Below, piece after piece: positions 1-9,245 of a stretch of DNA of 50,593 nucleotides (positions are counted from its first letter, which is position 1; each line of letters opens with the position of its first letter). The notes beneath the pieces were generated by a model. That model did no database searches. It was given only the letters and a program-made list of their open reading frames with translations, and had not been told where the DNA came from. The stretch comes from an uncultured Pelagibacteraceae bacterium (GTDB lineage: Bacteria; Pseudomonadota; Alphaproteobacteria; Pelagibacterales; Pelagibacteraceae). The DNA is taken from positions 1-50,593 of the forward strand of contig CABYXQ010000004.1 in assembly GCA_902522915.1 (NCBI GenBank), in the 5' to 3' direction. The translations under genes and the position numbers were made by a program.

Positions 1-555
1 GGATATTTAAATTCAGATTGCTTTCCAGAAACCTCTGAAATGAAATATCTTTACGAAACAGAGGAACTTTTGAAATTTGTTTCTGCTTGTTTAGGTGTAT
101 CGCCTATCTATAGATGGGCAGATCCATTGGCATGTCATGCATACAATGTTATGAAGCCAGACGGAATACTCCCTTGGCATTTTGACAGTTGTGAATTCAC
201 TTTGAGTTTGATGATTCAAAAACCAGAGAAAGGAGGTTTTTTTGAGTATTGCCCAAATATAAGAGCACCAGGAAACGAAAATTTTGAGGAAGTAAAAAAA
301 GTTCTTGAAGGAGACACATCAAGAGTAAAGCAACTTAAATTAGAACCAGGCGATCTCCAAATATTCAAAGGAAGATTTACATTACACAGAGTAACAAAAG
401 TTGAGGGTCAAAAATCTAGATATATGTGTATACCATCTTATGTTTTAGATCCCTACAGAGTAAATACTCCTGAACATTCAAAAGCTATCTATGGTAAAGT
501 TTTACCAATTCATATAAAAAGAAACCAAGCAAGATCTGACGGACTAATTGACTAA
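1..555 (+). CDS. 2OG-Fe(II) dioxygenase-like protein, 5' truncated by window edge
   Basis: The reading frame is open from base 1, so the N-terminus lies outside the window; 184 codons are visible. A double-stranded beta-helix metal site is seen: H60-F-D62 (HxD), distal H129 in TLHRV, and R140, 11 residues after H129, where 2-oxoglutarate carboxylate is usually bound. Together these indicate a non-haem iron, 2-oxoglutarate-dependent oxygenase. The general look recalls proteins often labelled HalD/BesD-like, but those halogenases have HxG or HxA in place of HxD, so hydroxylation is more likely than halogenation here. The substrate is unknown. The stop codon overlaps the next gene's ATG (TAATG), so the two are probably co-translated. 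An internal ATG at 40 exists, but nothing suggests it is the true start. Confidence 0.8.
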   Translation, partial: GYLNSDCFPETSEMKYLYETEELLKFVSACLGVSPIYRWADPLACHAYNVMKPDGILPWHFDSCEFTLSLMIQKPEKGGFFEYCPNIRAPGNENFEEVKKVLEGDTSRVKQLKLEPGDLQIFKGRFTLHRVTKVEGQKSRYMCIPSYVLDPYRVNTPEHSKAIYGKVLPIHIKRNQARSDGLID

Positions 556-1334
556 TGATAACTAATATTAAAATAAAGAAAATTGACAGAGAAATTTCGT
601 CTATCATTATAGATGATAAAAAAACTTACAATTCACTATCATTTAAAAATCTTAATGATTTACTAAAAGCACTCAAAAAATTAGATAATGATAAAAAAGT
701 AAAAGTTATAATTTTAGAAGGAGCTGGAAAAGGTTTTAGTGCAGGACATAACCTAAAAGAAGTCCGAGGATTAAAAAAACAAGAAAACTATCAAAAATTA
801 TTTAGTTTATGTTCAAAAGTAATGCTTCAAATAGTTGAAGGTAGAAAACCTGTTATTGCTAAAGTACATGGAGCAGCTTTTGCAGCAGGCTGTCAACTCG
901 TTGCAAGTTGTGATTTAGCATTTAGTTCCAATGATGCTTTGTTTGCAACACCTGGAGTAAACATTGGCTTATTTTGTAGCACACCAATGGTTGCGGTAAG
1001 TAGAAAAATTAACCGTAAACCAATGATGAAAATGTTGCTTACTGGTGAACCTATAAAAGCAAAATTTGCAAAAGAAATAGGTTTAATAAATGATCATTAT
1101 TCAAAATCAAAACTAAACAATGAAGTTTTAAAAATTGCTAAAAAAATTTCATCTAAATCAAATTTAACAATTAAAATTGGAAAACAAGCTTTTTATAAAC
1201 AATTAGAAATGCCACTAAGAAAAGCCTATTTATACACAAGTAAAATGATGACAAAAAATATGATGGCTATGGATGCAAAGGAAGGGATATCTGCGTTTTT
1301 ACAAAAAAGAAAACCTGTTTGGAAAAACAGATAA
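555..1334 (+). CDS. Enoyl-CoA hydratase/isomerase family protein, ECHDC3-like
   Basis: This 259-residue crotonase-fold protein has the CoA and oxyanion-hole loops GKGFSAGHNL (about 58-67) and HGAAFAAGCQL (about 105-115). The C-terminal segment, ending FLQKRKPVW, and the ATPGVNIGLFCSTP block closely resemble mitochondrial ECHDC3 as I remember it. Both acidic catalytic residues of classical enoyl-CoA hydratase are absent: Q114 stands at the first Glu position and G134 at the second. A plain hydratase reaction is therefore doubtful, and the biochemical role of ECHDC3 proteins is not settled. It starts inside the stop of the oxygenase gene, and its own stop overlaps the next small gene, so this is a translationally coupled string. 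Family assignment is firm; reaction unknown. Confidence 0.88.
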   Translation: MITNIKIKKIDREISSIIIDDKKTYNSLSFKNLNDLLKALKKLDNDKKVKVIILEGAGKGFSAGHNLKEVRGLKKQENYQKLFSLCSKVMLQIVEGRKPVIAKVHGAAFAAGCQLVASCDLAFSSNDALFATPGVNIGLFCSTPMVAVSRKINRKPMMKMLLTGEPIKAKFAKEIGLINDHYSKSKLNNEVLKIAKKISSKSNLTIKIGKQAFYKQLEMPLRKAYLYTSKMMTKNMMAMDAKEGISAFLQKRKPVWKNR

Positions 1335-1540
1335 TGTTTAAAAATAGAAAAAATATTTTTATTGTCATTTTAATAATATTGGGTTTGTACTTAATTCTTG
1401 ATTTTAAAGACTATAATTTAAAAAGAGCAGTAGACGCTTGTTTAGCTGGAAGTCAAAAATTATCCGAAACCAAAATAACCGATTTAGATGAGGCAAAAAA
1501 ATTCTGTGAAAAAGAGATTAAAAAGAATAAAAATAAATAA
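1334..1540 (+). CDS. Small single-span membrane protein, unknown function
   Basis: A 68-residue protein begins at an ATG overlapping the stop of the crotonase gene (TAATG). This start is preferred to a TTG 15 bases upstream because the overlap pattern recurs across the window. Residues about 8-25 are strongly hydrophobic (IFIVILIILGLYLILDF), giving one membrane anchor. The rest is a hydrophilic, Lys/Glu-rich tail with two cysteines, one in VDACLAGSQ and one in AKKFCEKE. The two cysteines in a probably extracytoplasmic tail could form a disulfide. I do not recognise a family. Tight packing within an apparent operon supports it being real. Confidence 0.6.
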   Translation: MFKNRKNIFIVILIILGLYLILDFKDYNLKRAVDACLAGSQKLSETKITDLDEAKKFCEKEIKKNKNK

Positions 1541-1542
1541 TT

Positions 1543-2016
1543 ATGAAAGATAATGAAATTAAAGATGTTTTAAAAAATTCAAAAACTATTGCAATGATAG
1601 GTGTAAGCTCAGAGAAAAAAGGTGAAGATCGAAAAAATCTAAAGAGAAAACCTGCGAACGTAGTTATGAAGTACATGCAAGATTTTGGTTATAAGGTGTA
1701 TCCCATCAACCCTTTTGCAGTAGGCGAAGTCATTAATGGTGAGATTGTTTATGAAAGTTTAGAAAGTATTGACGATAAAATTGATATAATTGATGTGTTT
1801 CGTCCATCTAATGAAACACCAGGTATAGCAAAAGAAGCAGTTGATAAAAAAGGTAAAGTATTATGGTTACAATATGGCATTGAAAATGAAGAGGCTGAAA
1901 AAATAGCTCTTGATGCAAATATACAATATCTTTCTAACAAATGTATAAAACAAGAATACCAAAGACTATTTTTAAAATCTAATCCTGTTTTCCCAGTTTT
2001 AAAAGACAAACTATGA
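1543..2016 (+). CDS. CoA-binding domain protein, YccU-like
   Basis: A 157-residue single-domain protein of the succinyl-CoA-synthetase-type CoA-binding fold. The N-terminal Rossmann stretch TIAMIGVSSEKKGEDR, the KVYPINP segment and IDVFRPSNETPGIAKEAV are typical of the stand-alone YccU/YneT family. Such proteins bind CoA or an acyl-CoA, but their physiological role is not well defined. The last four bases form ATGA with the following gene, indicating translational coupling. The neighbouring crotonase makes an acyl-CoA-related role plausible, but that is only context. Confidence 0.85.
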   Translation: MKDNEIKDVLKNSKTIAMIGVSSEKKGEDRKNLKRKPANVVMKYMQDFGYKVYPINPFAVGEVINGEIVYESLESIDDKIDIIDVFRPSNETPGIAKEAVDKKGKVLWLQYGIENEEAEKIALDANIQYLSNKCIKQEYQRLFLKSNPVFPVLKDKL

Positions 2017-2489
2017 TTTTAAACAACATAAAATTAGCTTTTAAGATAAGTTTACTCTTATTAATTATCATTTCATATAGTAATGCTGAACTAATTAACC
2101 CTAATAGTTCTATCAAACCCTCTGAGGTAGTTAAAATTCAACTGACTGGTCTTAAGTATAATAATAAAGATTTTATAGACAGCGGTATTGAGCAAACTTG
2201 GAAATTTGCTCATCCAAAAAATAAAAAAGTCACAGGACCTTTGGACAACTTTAAAAGAATGATTAAAGGAGATTCTTATCAAATGATGATAGATCATTTA
2301 AGCCACACTATTACATTACTTGGAAGTGATGATAATTGGGCGCAATTTGAAGTAGTTATTCTTGATAAAAATAAGATTTACCACAAGTTTAATTGGCAAG
2401 TTGAAAAGTATACAATGGAAGGAACTTTGAAGGACTGTTGGCTAACAACAATGGTTTCAAGTCCTATCCCCCTTGGAAGTTCGATATGA
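2013..2489 (+). CDS. DUF4864 family exported protein
   Basis: A 158-residue protein with an N-terminal hydrophobic segment (about residues 8-25, ending near SNA) that looks like a signal peptide, so it probably works in the periplasm. The mature part carries the pattern I associate with DUF4864: a SEVVKIQLTGL helix, SGIEQTWKFAHPKNKKVTGP, and a C-terminal GTLKDCWLTTMV with a conserved Cys-Trp. Function is unknown for the family. Its ATG overlaps the stop of the CoA-binding gene. A gap of 57 bases separates it from the dehydrogenase gene downstream. Confidence 0.75.
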   Translation: MILNNIKLAFKISLLLLIIISYSNAELINPNSSIKPSEVVKIQLTGLKYNNKDFIDSGIEQTWKFAHPKNKKVTGPLDNFKRMIKGDSYQMMIDHLSHTITLLGSDDNWAQFEVVILDKNKIYHKFNWQVEKYTMEGTLKDCWLTTMVSSPIPLGSSI

Positions 2490-2546
2490 TTATCCACAGA
2501 TACATTTTTGTTTCAGAATTAATAAAAATTTAGTAGGAATCCCCAA

Positions 2547-4979
2547 ATGAAAACAAAAACTAAAGTTGTAGTAGTTGGCGGAGGTGTAGTAGGGGTAAGC
2601 GCCCTTTATCATTTAGCAAAAAAAGGATGGTCAGATGTTGTTCTTGTTGAAAGAAAAGAATTAACGTCAGGATCTACTTGGCATGCTGCTGGACTACTTC
2701 CTTTATTTAATATGAGTTATTCTGTAGGACAACTTCACAAATATGCAGTTGATCTTTATAAAACTTTAGAAGAAGAAACTGGAAAAAATGTTGGTTTTAG
2801 CGTTGTTTCAAATATTAGATTAGCAAGTAACAAAGATAGAATGGATGAATACCACCAATATGCAGGCGTTGCTCAAACTATTGGGGTTGACGTAAAATTT
2901 TTAACACCAGATCAGGTCAAAGAAATTTGGCCTTTATGTCATACAGATGATTTAGTTGGTGCAATACAACATCCAGAAGATGGATATATTCAACCTGCCG
3001 ATCTAACACAAGCTTTAGCAACTGGTGCCAGAAATAAAGGAGCAGAAATTTATAGAAATACAGCTGTCTTATCGATGAAACAAACAAAAGAAGGATGGGT
3101 TGTTGAAACCGATAAAGGCTCAATAGAATGTGAACATGTTATTTCATGTTCAGGCAATTTTGCTAGACAAACTGGTGAGATGGTTGGATTAGATATTCCA
3201 GTAATACCTGTAGAGCATCAATACATTGTAACAGAACCACACCCCGAAATTCTAAAAAGAAAAAAAAATGGCCTTCCAGAGATGGGAGTATTAAGAGATA
3301 GTGATAGTAGATGGTACATGAGAGAAGAAGCGGGAGGATTAATTCTAGGACCTTATGAAGATGGGGCTCCTGCATGTTATGTAGAAGGACCATCTAAAAA
3401 CTCAGAGTATGAATTATTTCAAGAGGATCTTGATAGATTAGCTCCTCATATAGAAGGAGCTATTCATCGAGTTCCTGCTTTTGGAGAAGTAGGTGTTAAA
3501 AAAGTTTACAATGGCGCAATTTGTTATACACCAGATGGAAACCCAATTGTAGGACCTGCTTGGGGACTTAAAAATTTTTGGATTAATGAAGGACACAGTT
3601 TTGGAATTACTGCGGCAGGTGGAGCTGGATGGCAGTTAGCTGAGTGGATCGTTGACGGAGAACCAACTATTGATATGCTTGGGGTTGAACCAAGACGTTA
3701 TGGAAATTATGCAACCAAATCATATTTAAAAGCTAAAAATGAAGAGGCGTATAGCCATGTATTTATTACTCATTATCCAGATGAAGAAAGACCAGCAGCT
3801 AGACCATTAAGAACAGCACCTTGCTATGATAGAATGAAAAAATTAGGAGCAGTTTTTGGTCAAAAATTTGGATGGGAAAGACCAAACTTTTTTGCTACCG
3901 ATGGTATGGAACAAAAAGACGACTGGTCTTTTAGAAGATCAAAATGGTTTGATGCAATTAAAAAAGAATGTCAAAATGTAAAAGAAAATGTTGGTCTTTT
4001 AGATATGACGGCATTTGCTAAATGTAGAATCAAAGGACCTAAAGCTGAGGAATTTTTAGATTATTTAGTAGCGAATAAACTTCCAAAAAAAATTGGTAGG
4101 ATCAACTTATGTCATGCTCTTAATACAAAAGGAGGTGTTCACTCTGAATTTACAATCATGAAAGAAGCAGAAAATTGCTATTATCTTGTTTCTGCTGGAG
4201 CAAATTTAAGATTAGACCATGACTGGATACAAAAATGGATGCCAGATGACGGATCAGTAATTTTTGAGGATTTAACAAATAGTACAGGCGTATTAGTGGT
4301 AGCAGGTCCAAAGGCTAGAAAATTGATGGAAAGAGTTTCAACAGATGATTTTTCAAGCGAAAACTTTAAGTGGTTAACAGCTAAAAAAGTAAATGTTGGA
4401 TATGCACCTGTAAATGCTATGAGGGTAAATTTTGTCGGTGAATTAGGTTGGGAACTGCATCATCCAATTGAGTATCAAAATCATATATTTGATAAGTTAA
4501 TGGAGGCTGGAAAAGACTTGGGTATTAAACCTTTCGGAATTAGAGCAATGAATAGTTTGAGGCTTGAGAAATCATATAAGTTGGTTGGTACAGAACTATC
4601 TATTGAATACTCACCATACGAGTCGGGACTAGACAGATTTATTCATCCAAATAAAGGAAATTTTATTGGATTAGATGCTCTAAATAAATGGAGAGAAAAA
4701 GGTTTTGAAAATAAATTAGTTACTTTAGAGGTACATAATACTAAAGATGCTGATGTTCTTGGAAATAACCCTATTTTTAAAGACGGTAAAGTTGTTGGAA
4801 GAGCTACCGGTGGTGAATTTGGTTTTAGATTAGATAAATCAATAGCATTAGCAATGGTAAAACCAGATTGTTCTAATGTGGGCGACAAATTACAAGTTGA
4901 TATTTTAGGAGAAATGTACGACGCTACCATCTTGGATGAGAGTCCATACGATACAGAAAACAATTTATTGAGAGCTTAA
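2547..4979 (+). CDS. Dimethylglycine/sarcosine dehydrogenase-type flavoprotein
   Basis: This 810-residue protein matches the layout of mitochondrial dimethylglycine dehydrogenase: a FAD-dependent DAO-type oxidase domain (about 7-370), a short FAO-M-like linker (about 373-427), then GcvT folate-binding and C-terminal aminomethyltransferase domains (about 430-805). The dinucleotide motif GGGVVG is at 11-16. H46 in STWHAAG is the position of the His covalently linked to FAD in dimethylglycine and sarcosine dehydrogenases. The family demethylates N-methylated glycines, passing the C1 unit to tetrahydrofolate and electrons to ETF. ETF beta, ETF alpha and ETF-QO follow in the same operon, which supports that role strongly. 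Dimethylglycine versus sarcosine cannot be decided from sequence. The stop overlaps the next ATG (TAATG). Confidence 0.92.
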   Translation: MKTKTKVVVVGGGVVGVSALYHLAKKGWSDVVLVERKELTSGSTWHAAGLLPLFNMSYSVGQLHKYAVDLYKTLEEETGKNVGFSVVSNIRLASNKDRMDEYHQYAGVAQTIGVDVKFLTPDQVKEIWPLCHTDDLVGAIQHPEDGYIQPADLTQALATGARNKGAEIYRNTAVLSMKQTKEGWVVETDKGSIECEHVISCSGNFARQTGEMVGLDIPVIPVEHQYIVTEPHPEILKRKKNGLPEMGVLRDSDSRWYMREEAGGLILGPYEDGAPACYVEGPSKNSEYELFQEDLDRLAPHIEGAIHRVPAFGEVGVKKVYNGAICYTPDGNPIVGPAWGLKNFWINEGHSFGITAAGGAGWQLAEWIVDGEPTIDMLGVEPRRYGNYATKSYLKAKNEEAYSHVFITHYPDEERPAARPLRTAPCYDRMKKLGAVFGQKFGWERPNFFATDGMEQKDDWSFRRSKWFDAIKKECQNVKENVGLLDMTAFAKCRIKGPKAEEFLDYLVANKLPKKIGRINLCHALNTKGGVHSEFTIMKEAENCYYLVSAGANLRLDHDWIQKWMPDDGSVIFEDLTNSTGVLVVAGPKARKLMERVSTDDFSSENFKWLTAKKVNVGYAPVNAMRVNFVGELGWELHHPIEYQNHIFDKLMEAGKDLGIKPFGIRAMNSLRLEKSYKLVGTELSIEYSPYESGLDRFIHPNKGNFIGLDALNKWREKGFENKLVTLEVHNTKDADVLGNNPIFKDGKVVGRATGGEFGFRLDKSIALAMVKPDCSNVGDKLQVDILGEMYDATILDESPYDTENNLLRA

Positions 4980-5728
4980 TGAAAATCTTAGTCGCAGTTA
5001 AAAGAGTAATAGATTATAATGTTCAGATAAGAATTAAAGAAGATGGGTCAGGAGTTGTCACTGATAACGTTAAAATGTCAACTAATCCTCCAGATGATAA
5101 TGCAATTGAAGAGGCAGTAAAAATTAAAGAAGCAGGTAAAGCAGCTGAGGTTGTTGCTATAACAATTGGAGAAGAAAAAGCTCAAGAAACTTTGAGGAAA
5201 GCTTTAGCAGTTGGTGCAGATAGAGGAATTCATGTTAAGGTAGATAACATCATTGAACCCTTAGCAGTTTCAAAAATTTTACAGAAAATTGTAGATAAAG
5301 AGAAACCTGATTTAGTATTTATGGGAAAACAAGCAATTGATGATGATTGTAATCAAACTGGACAAATGTTGAGTGCATTATTGAATTGGCCACAAGCAAC
5401 TTTTGCATCTAAAATTGAAGTTAAGGAAAAAAGTTTAGAAGTAACAAGAGAAATAGATGAGGGACTAGAGACAATAGAGATTAATGTTCCAGCAATTGTA
5501 ACTTGTGATTTGAGATTAAACGAACCAAGATATGCTTCCTTACCAAATATAATGAAGGCTAAAAAGAAACCAATTGAAGAAATTAGCGCTTCAGATTTAG
5601 GTGTGGACATTGCTCCAAGGGTAGAGCAGATAAAAGTGGAAGAACCACCAAAGAGAAAAGCAGGCATTAAAGTAGCAAATGTTGCGGAATTAGTTCAAAA
5701 ATTAAAAAACGAGGCAAAGGTTATATAA
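4979..5728 (+). CDS. etfB: Electron transfer flavoprotein subunit beta
   Basis: This 249-residue protein is full length for EtfB. It starts with the usual [19 protein letters not shown] strand. [16 protein letters not shown] follows, and the conserved [17 protein letters not shown] helix sits near residue 130. A later stretch, [20 protein letters not shown] (from about 179), covers the recognition loop by which ETF docks to its dehydrogenase partners. With EtfA it forms the soluble FAD/AMP heterodimer that takes electrons from the flavoprotein dehydrogenase upstream. It shares TAATG junctions with the genes on both sides, so stoichiometric coupled translation is likely. Confidence 0.97.
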   Translation: MKILVAVKRVIDYNVQIRIKEDGSGVVTDNVKMSTNPPDDNAIEEAVKIKEAGKAAEVVAITIGEEKAQETLRKALAVGADRGIHVKVDNIIEPLAVSKILQKIVDKEKPDLVFMGKQAIDDDCNQTGQMLSALLNWPQATFASKIEVKEKSLEVTREIDEGLETIEINVPAIVTCDLRLNEPRYASLPNIMKAKKKPIEEISASDLGVDIAPRVEQIKVEEPPKRKAGIKVANVAELVQKLKNEAKVI

Positions 5729-6681
5729 TGGCAGTTTTACTTATAGCAGAACATAACAATAATGATTTAAAAGCATTTACATTAAATGCAGCAACTGCTG
5801 CATCTCAAATAGATAGTGATTTACATGCAATAATTATTGGGCATAACTGTGGAGATGCATCAAAAAAATTGTCTGAACTACCAGTAATTAAAAAAGTACT
5901 CAGTGTAGATGCACCACATTATGAAAACTTTACTGCAGAAAATTTTGCACCAGTTATAACTAAAGTTGCTGAAAATTATTCACATATCGTTTGTTCAGCA
6001 AATACATTTGGTAAAAATTTAATGCCTAGAATAGCAGCACATTTAGATAGTTCTCAAGTAAGCGATATTATAAAAGTAATTTCTCAAGATACCTTTTTAA
6101 GACCTATTTATGCAGGTAATGCATTTGCAACAGTGAAAACAAATGATTCAAAAAAATGTATAACAATAAGACCTACATCTTTTGATCCATGTGAAAGCTC
6201 AGGTGGATCTGCACCAATTGAAAATGCAGAAGCAGGAGAAGAATTTTCAAATACTAAATTCATTAAAAGAGAGGAAGTTAAATCTGATAGACCAGAACTT
6301 GGTACAGCTAGAATTGTTGTTTCAGGTGGAAGAGGCATGCAAAGTGGAGACAATTTTAAATTAATCACTGAGGTTGCTGATAAATTAGGTGCAGCAATAG
6401 GAGCTTCTAGAGCAGCGGTTGATGCTGGCTATATTAGTAATGACCATCAAGTTGGCCAAACAGGAAAAGTAGTGGTGCCAGATTTATATATCGCAATAGG
6501 AATTTCAGGGGCAATCCAACATCTAGCCGGCATGAAAGAAAGTAAAATAATAGTTGCAATTAATAAAGATGGTGAAGCACCAATATTTAGTGTGGCAGAT
6601 TATGGCTTAGAAGCAGATTTGTTTGAAGCTATTCCTCAGTTTATGGAAGAATTGAACAAATTAAACACTATACAAAAATAA
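5728..6681 (+). CDS. etfA: Electron transfer flavoprotein subunit alpha
   Basis: A 317-residue EtfA. The C-terminal FAD-binding domain is clear: [51 protein letters not shown] and [12 protein letters not shown], in the expected order from about residue 195. The N-terminal domain is the usual weakly conserved alpha/beta fold. It carries the redox-active FAD of ETF. Its ATG overlaps the etfB stop, and a 23-base gap precedes ETF-QO. The four genes together form a self-contained electron route from dehydrogenase to quinone. Confidence 0.97.
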   Translation: MAVLLIAEHNNNDLKAFTLNAATAASQIDSDLHAIIIGHNCGDASKKLSELPVIKKVLSVDAPHYENFTAENFAPVITKVAENYSHIVCSANTFGKNLMPRIAAHLDSSQVSDIIKVISQDTFLRPIYAGNAFATVKTNDSKKCITIRPTSFDPCESSGGSAPIENAEAGEEFSNTKFIKREEVKSDRPELGTARIVVSGGRGMQSGDNFKLITEVADKLGAAIGASRAAVDAGYISNDHQVGQTGKVVVPDLYIAIGISGAIQHLAGMKESKIIVAINKDGEAPIFSVADYGLEADLFEAIPQFMEELNKLNTIQK

Positions 6682-6704
6682 TCCTTACAGTTAAAAACTA
6701 GAGT

Positions 6705-8324
6705 ATGTCTAGAGAATCAATGGAATATGATGTTGTAATTATTGGTGGAGGCCCATCTGGTTTATCTACTGCAATTAAATTAAAACAACTAGATCCAAGT
6801 ATCAATGTATGCTTGCTTGAGAAAGCTTCCGAAATAGGAGCTCATATTTTAAGTGGTAATGTTTTTGAAACACGTGCTTTAGACGAACTTTTACCTAACT
6901 GGAGAGAATTAAATTCACCAATCAAAACAAAAGTTAGTAAAGAAAAATTTTTATTTCTTGGAAAATCAAAATCATTAAGTTGGCCAACATGGTTACTTCC
7001 AGCAGTTCAACAAAATCATAAAAATTATATAATTAGTCTTGCAAATTTATGTAGATGGTTAGCAGAACAAGCCGAATTATTAGGAGTAGAAATTTTTCCA
7101 GGTTTTCCAGCAAGTGAAATTTTATATAATGATGACGGCTCAGTCAAAGGTGTAGCTACCCAAGATATGGGTATAGATAAAGAAGGTAATAAAAAAGATA
7201 GTTTTGAACCAGGTATTGAACTTTTAGGAAAAGTAACAGTTTTTGCTGAGGGTTGTAGAGGACATTTAGGAAAGCAACTTATTCAAAAATTTGAATTAGA
7301 TAAAGGTAAAGATCCTCAACAGTATGGAATTGGTTTTAAAGAAATCTGGGAAATTGATGAAAAAAATCATGAGGAAGGTTTAGTAATGCATACCGCAGGA
7401 TGGCCCTTAGACAATGGTACTTATGGTGGAAGTTTTATGTATCATGCAGAAAATAAACAGATTTTTTTAGGTTATGTAATAGGTTTAGACTACAAAAACC
7501 CTTATTTATCGCCCTATGATGAATTTCAAAGATTTAAAACTCACCCAGCAATAAAAAAGATTATTGAAGGTGGAAAAAGAATTTCTTATGGAGCAAGAGC
7601 ATTAATTGAGGGAGGAATTCAAAGTCTTCCCAAAATGTTTATGCCTGGAGCTTTACTAGTTGGATGTGATGCAGGTACTTTAAATATGCCAAAGATAAAA
7701 GGTTCTCATACCGCAATGAAAAGTGGTATGATAGCTGCAGAAGCTATTCATTATCATTTAAATCATGGGGATGAGTTATCGTTGTATGGTAAACTTTTTA
7801 AGGAAAGCTGGTTATATAAAGAGTTATTTCAAGCAAGAAATGTGAAACCTAGTTTTAGCTGGGGTTTAATTTTAGGAATAATATTCACAGGTATTGATCA
7901 AATACTGTTTAGAGGAAAACTTCCTTTTACTCTTAAACACAAACATGCTGATCATGAAACTTTAAAATCTGCAAAAGATATGACCAAAATAGATTATCCA
8001 AAATATGATAATATTATTACATTTGATAAAACTAGTTCAGTTTATTTGACAGGAACTAATCATGCCGATAATCAACCTGTGCACCTAAAACTTAAAGATC
8101 CTGATTTACCAATCAAATATACATTAGAAAAATTTGATGAGCCTGCTCAGAGATATTGTCCGGCAGGTGTATATGAAGTTCAAAAAGAAAATGACGTAAA
8201 TAAATTTGTAATAAATTCTCAAAATTGTATTCATTGTAAAACTTGTGATATCAAAGAACCTTCACAAAATATTATTTGGGTAACTCCAGAAGGTGGTGGT
8301 GGACCTAAATATGGAAATATGTAA
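6705..8324 (+). CDS. Electron transfer flavoprotein-ubiquinone oxidoreductase
   Basis: This 539-residue protein has the standard ETF-QO architecture: N-terminal FAD motif VVIIGGGPSGLSTAIKL, a middle ubiquinone and membrane-surface region (GTYGGSFMYH, PKIKGSHTAMKSGMIAAEAI), and a C-terminal 4Fe-4S ferredoxin-like domain. The cluster ligands are visible as C485, C508, C511 and C514 (YCPAGVYE, then CIHCKTC). It oxidises reduced ETF and passes electrons to ubiquinone at the inner membrane. It ends one base from the stop of the opposing DUF2237 gene, with no terminator between them. Placement directly after etfBA agrees with the function. Confidence 0.97.
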   Translation: MSRESMEYDVVIIGGGPSGLSTAIKLKQLDPSINVCLLEKASEIGAHILSGNVFETRALDELLPNWRELNSPIKTKVSKEKFLFLGKSKSLSWPTWLLPAVQQNHKNYIISLANLCRWLAEQAELLGVEIFPGFPASEILYNDDGSVKGVATQDMGIDKEGNKKDSFEPGIELLGKVTVFAEGCRGHLGKQLIQKFELDKGKDPQQYGIGFKEIWEIDEKNHEEGLVMHTAGWPLDNGTYGGSFMYHAENKQIFLGYVIGLDYKNPYLSPYDEFQRFKTHPAIKKIIEGGKRISYGARALIEGGIQSLPKMFMPGALLVGCDAGTLNMPKIKGSHTAMKSGMIAAEAIHYHLNHGDELSLYGKLFKESWLYKELFQARNVKPSFSWGLILGIIFTGIDQILFRGKLPFTLKHKHADHETLKSAKDMTKIDYPKYDNIITFDKTSSVYLTGTNHADNQPVHLKLKDPDLPIKYTLEKFDEPAQRYCPAGVYEVQKENDVNKFVINSQNCIHCKTCDIKEPSQNIIWVTPEGGGGPKYGNM

Positions 8325-8325
8325 A

Positions 8326-8700
8326 TTAAGATAAGTCTATTGCAAATTTCTTTAAAGTTTCAATAGGCAAATGTTTAAGTGTATTCTCATGTGTTCTTTT
8401 TAAAAATATTGGACAGCCTTTCCCTGCTTCAACTGCTTTAGCATACCAGCTTGCACACAAACACCATCCATCTCCATCTTTTAAACCTGGAAATCCAAAC
8501 TCAGGATGTGGAGTTATCAAATCGTTACCTGCCTCTTTCATCCACTCTAAACATTCAGTTGTAACTTTGGCACAGACTGTATGAAGTCCATGATCATTTT
8601 CATCTGTATTGCAACAGCCATCACGAAACCATCCTGTTAATGGATCATTTGAACATTCTTCTAAGTCTTCACCTAGGACATTTTTTTGTTTATCACTCAT
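8326..8700 (-). CDS. DUF2237 family protein
   Basis: A 124-residue Cys-rich soluble protein matching the DUF2237 pattern: NVLGEDLEECSNDPLTGWFRDGCC, DHGLHTVCAKVT, ECLEWMKEAGNDLITPHPEFGFPGLKDGDGWCLCASWY and AGKGCPIFLKRTHENTL (partial motifs in order). The many conserved Cys and His residues suggest metal binding, but no function is established that I know. It directly follows hisI with no spacer, so the two are co-transcribed. This link to histidine synthesis may be incidental. Confidence 0.88.
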   Translation of the reverse strand: MSDKQKNVLGEDLEECSNDPLTGWFRDGCCNTDENDHGLHTVCAKVTTECLEWMKEAGNDLITPHPEFGFPGLKDGDGWCLCASWYAKAVEAGKGCPIFLKRTHENTLKHLPIETLKKFAIDLS

Positions 8701-9168
8701 TTAAATTTTTGTTGGATTTGGTTGTCCTTTATAAACTTCTTCTGGATCAAATTTTTTTTCTTTTTCAAGAAATTCCATTTCAATTTTTCTACCATTATTT
8801 ATTGGTCCCATAGGGATAGATCTATAAAAACAAGATCTGTATCCAACATGGCAACTTGCTCCATCCCCAATATCGACTGTTAACCAAATAGAGTCTTGAT
8901 CATCGTCAATTCGAATTTCGTTAACTTTTTGAGTAAATCCACTTGTTTTACCTTTATGCCAAATAGTTTTTCTAGATCTACTAAAATAATGTGCTTCTTT
9001 AGTTTCAATTGTTTTCTTTAAAGCATCAACATTCATATATCCATGCATTAAAATATCTTTAGTTTTTGAACACATAGTAATAACTGGTATTAGGCCGTCA
9101 TTATCAAATTTAGGCGAAAGAAGTTTTCCTTCTTCAATTTCAAGCACATTTTCTCTTTTTTTGAACAT
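8701..9168 (-). CDS. hisI: Phosphoribosyl-AMP cyclohydrolase HisI
   Basis: A 155-residue protein with the HisI signature: DGLIPVITMCSKTKDILMHGYMN, FSRSRKTIWHKGKTSG, and the metal-binding end DIGDGASCHVGYRSCFYR. It opens the adenine ring of phosphoribosyl-AMP, the third step of histidine synthesis, in the cytosol. The enzyme stands alone, not fused to HisE. It is the first gene of a two-gene minus-strand unit and is divergent from folE across 77 bases. The other his genes are not here apart from a hisN-like gene at 32142. Confidence 0.93.
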   Translation of the reverse strand: MFKKRENVLEIEEGKLLSPKFDNDGLIPVITMCSKTKDILMHGYMNVDALKKTIETKEAHYFSRSRKTIWHKGKTSGFTQKVNEIRIDDDQDSIWLTVDIGDGASCHVGYRSCFYRSIPMGPINNGRKIEMEFLEKEKKFDPEEVYKGQPNPTKI

Positions 9169-9245
9169 ATAGAGTGATTATGTAGCACATATATCAATAT
9201 ATTAAATATTTTTAAAATGGGGTAATTACTGTATAAAAAAGCGTT
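9169..9245. promoter_or_regulatory. Divergent promoter region hisI / folE
   Basis: These 77 AT-rich bases lie between two divergent 5' ends, so they must hold promoters in both directions. I could not pick a convincing -35/-10 pair or operator in such AT-rich sequence. Confidence 0.4.

Noticed and set aside
1319..1333. TTG start for the small membrane protein
   Set aside because: The ATG at 1334 forms the TAATG overlap that recurs at several other junctions here.
1749..2009. Minus-strand open frame of 86 codons opposite the CoA-binding gene
   Set aside because: It mirrors a well-supported gene and has no family features; the plus-strand gene has motifs and coupling.
2490..2546. Riboswitch ahead of the methylated-glycine dehydrogenase gene
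   Set aside because: The 57-base leader is too short for a glycine riboswitch, and no stem pattern was visible.
4643..5667. Minus-strand open frames of over 100 codons across the dehydrogenase and etfB genes
   Set aside because: Both lie wholly in strongly conserved plus-strand genes and show no protein-like pattern.
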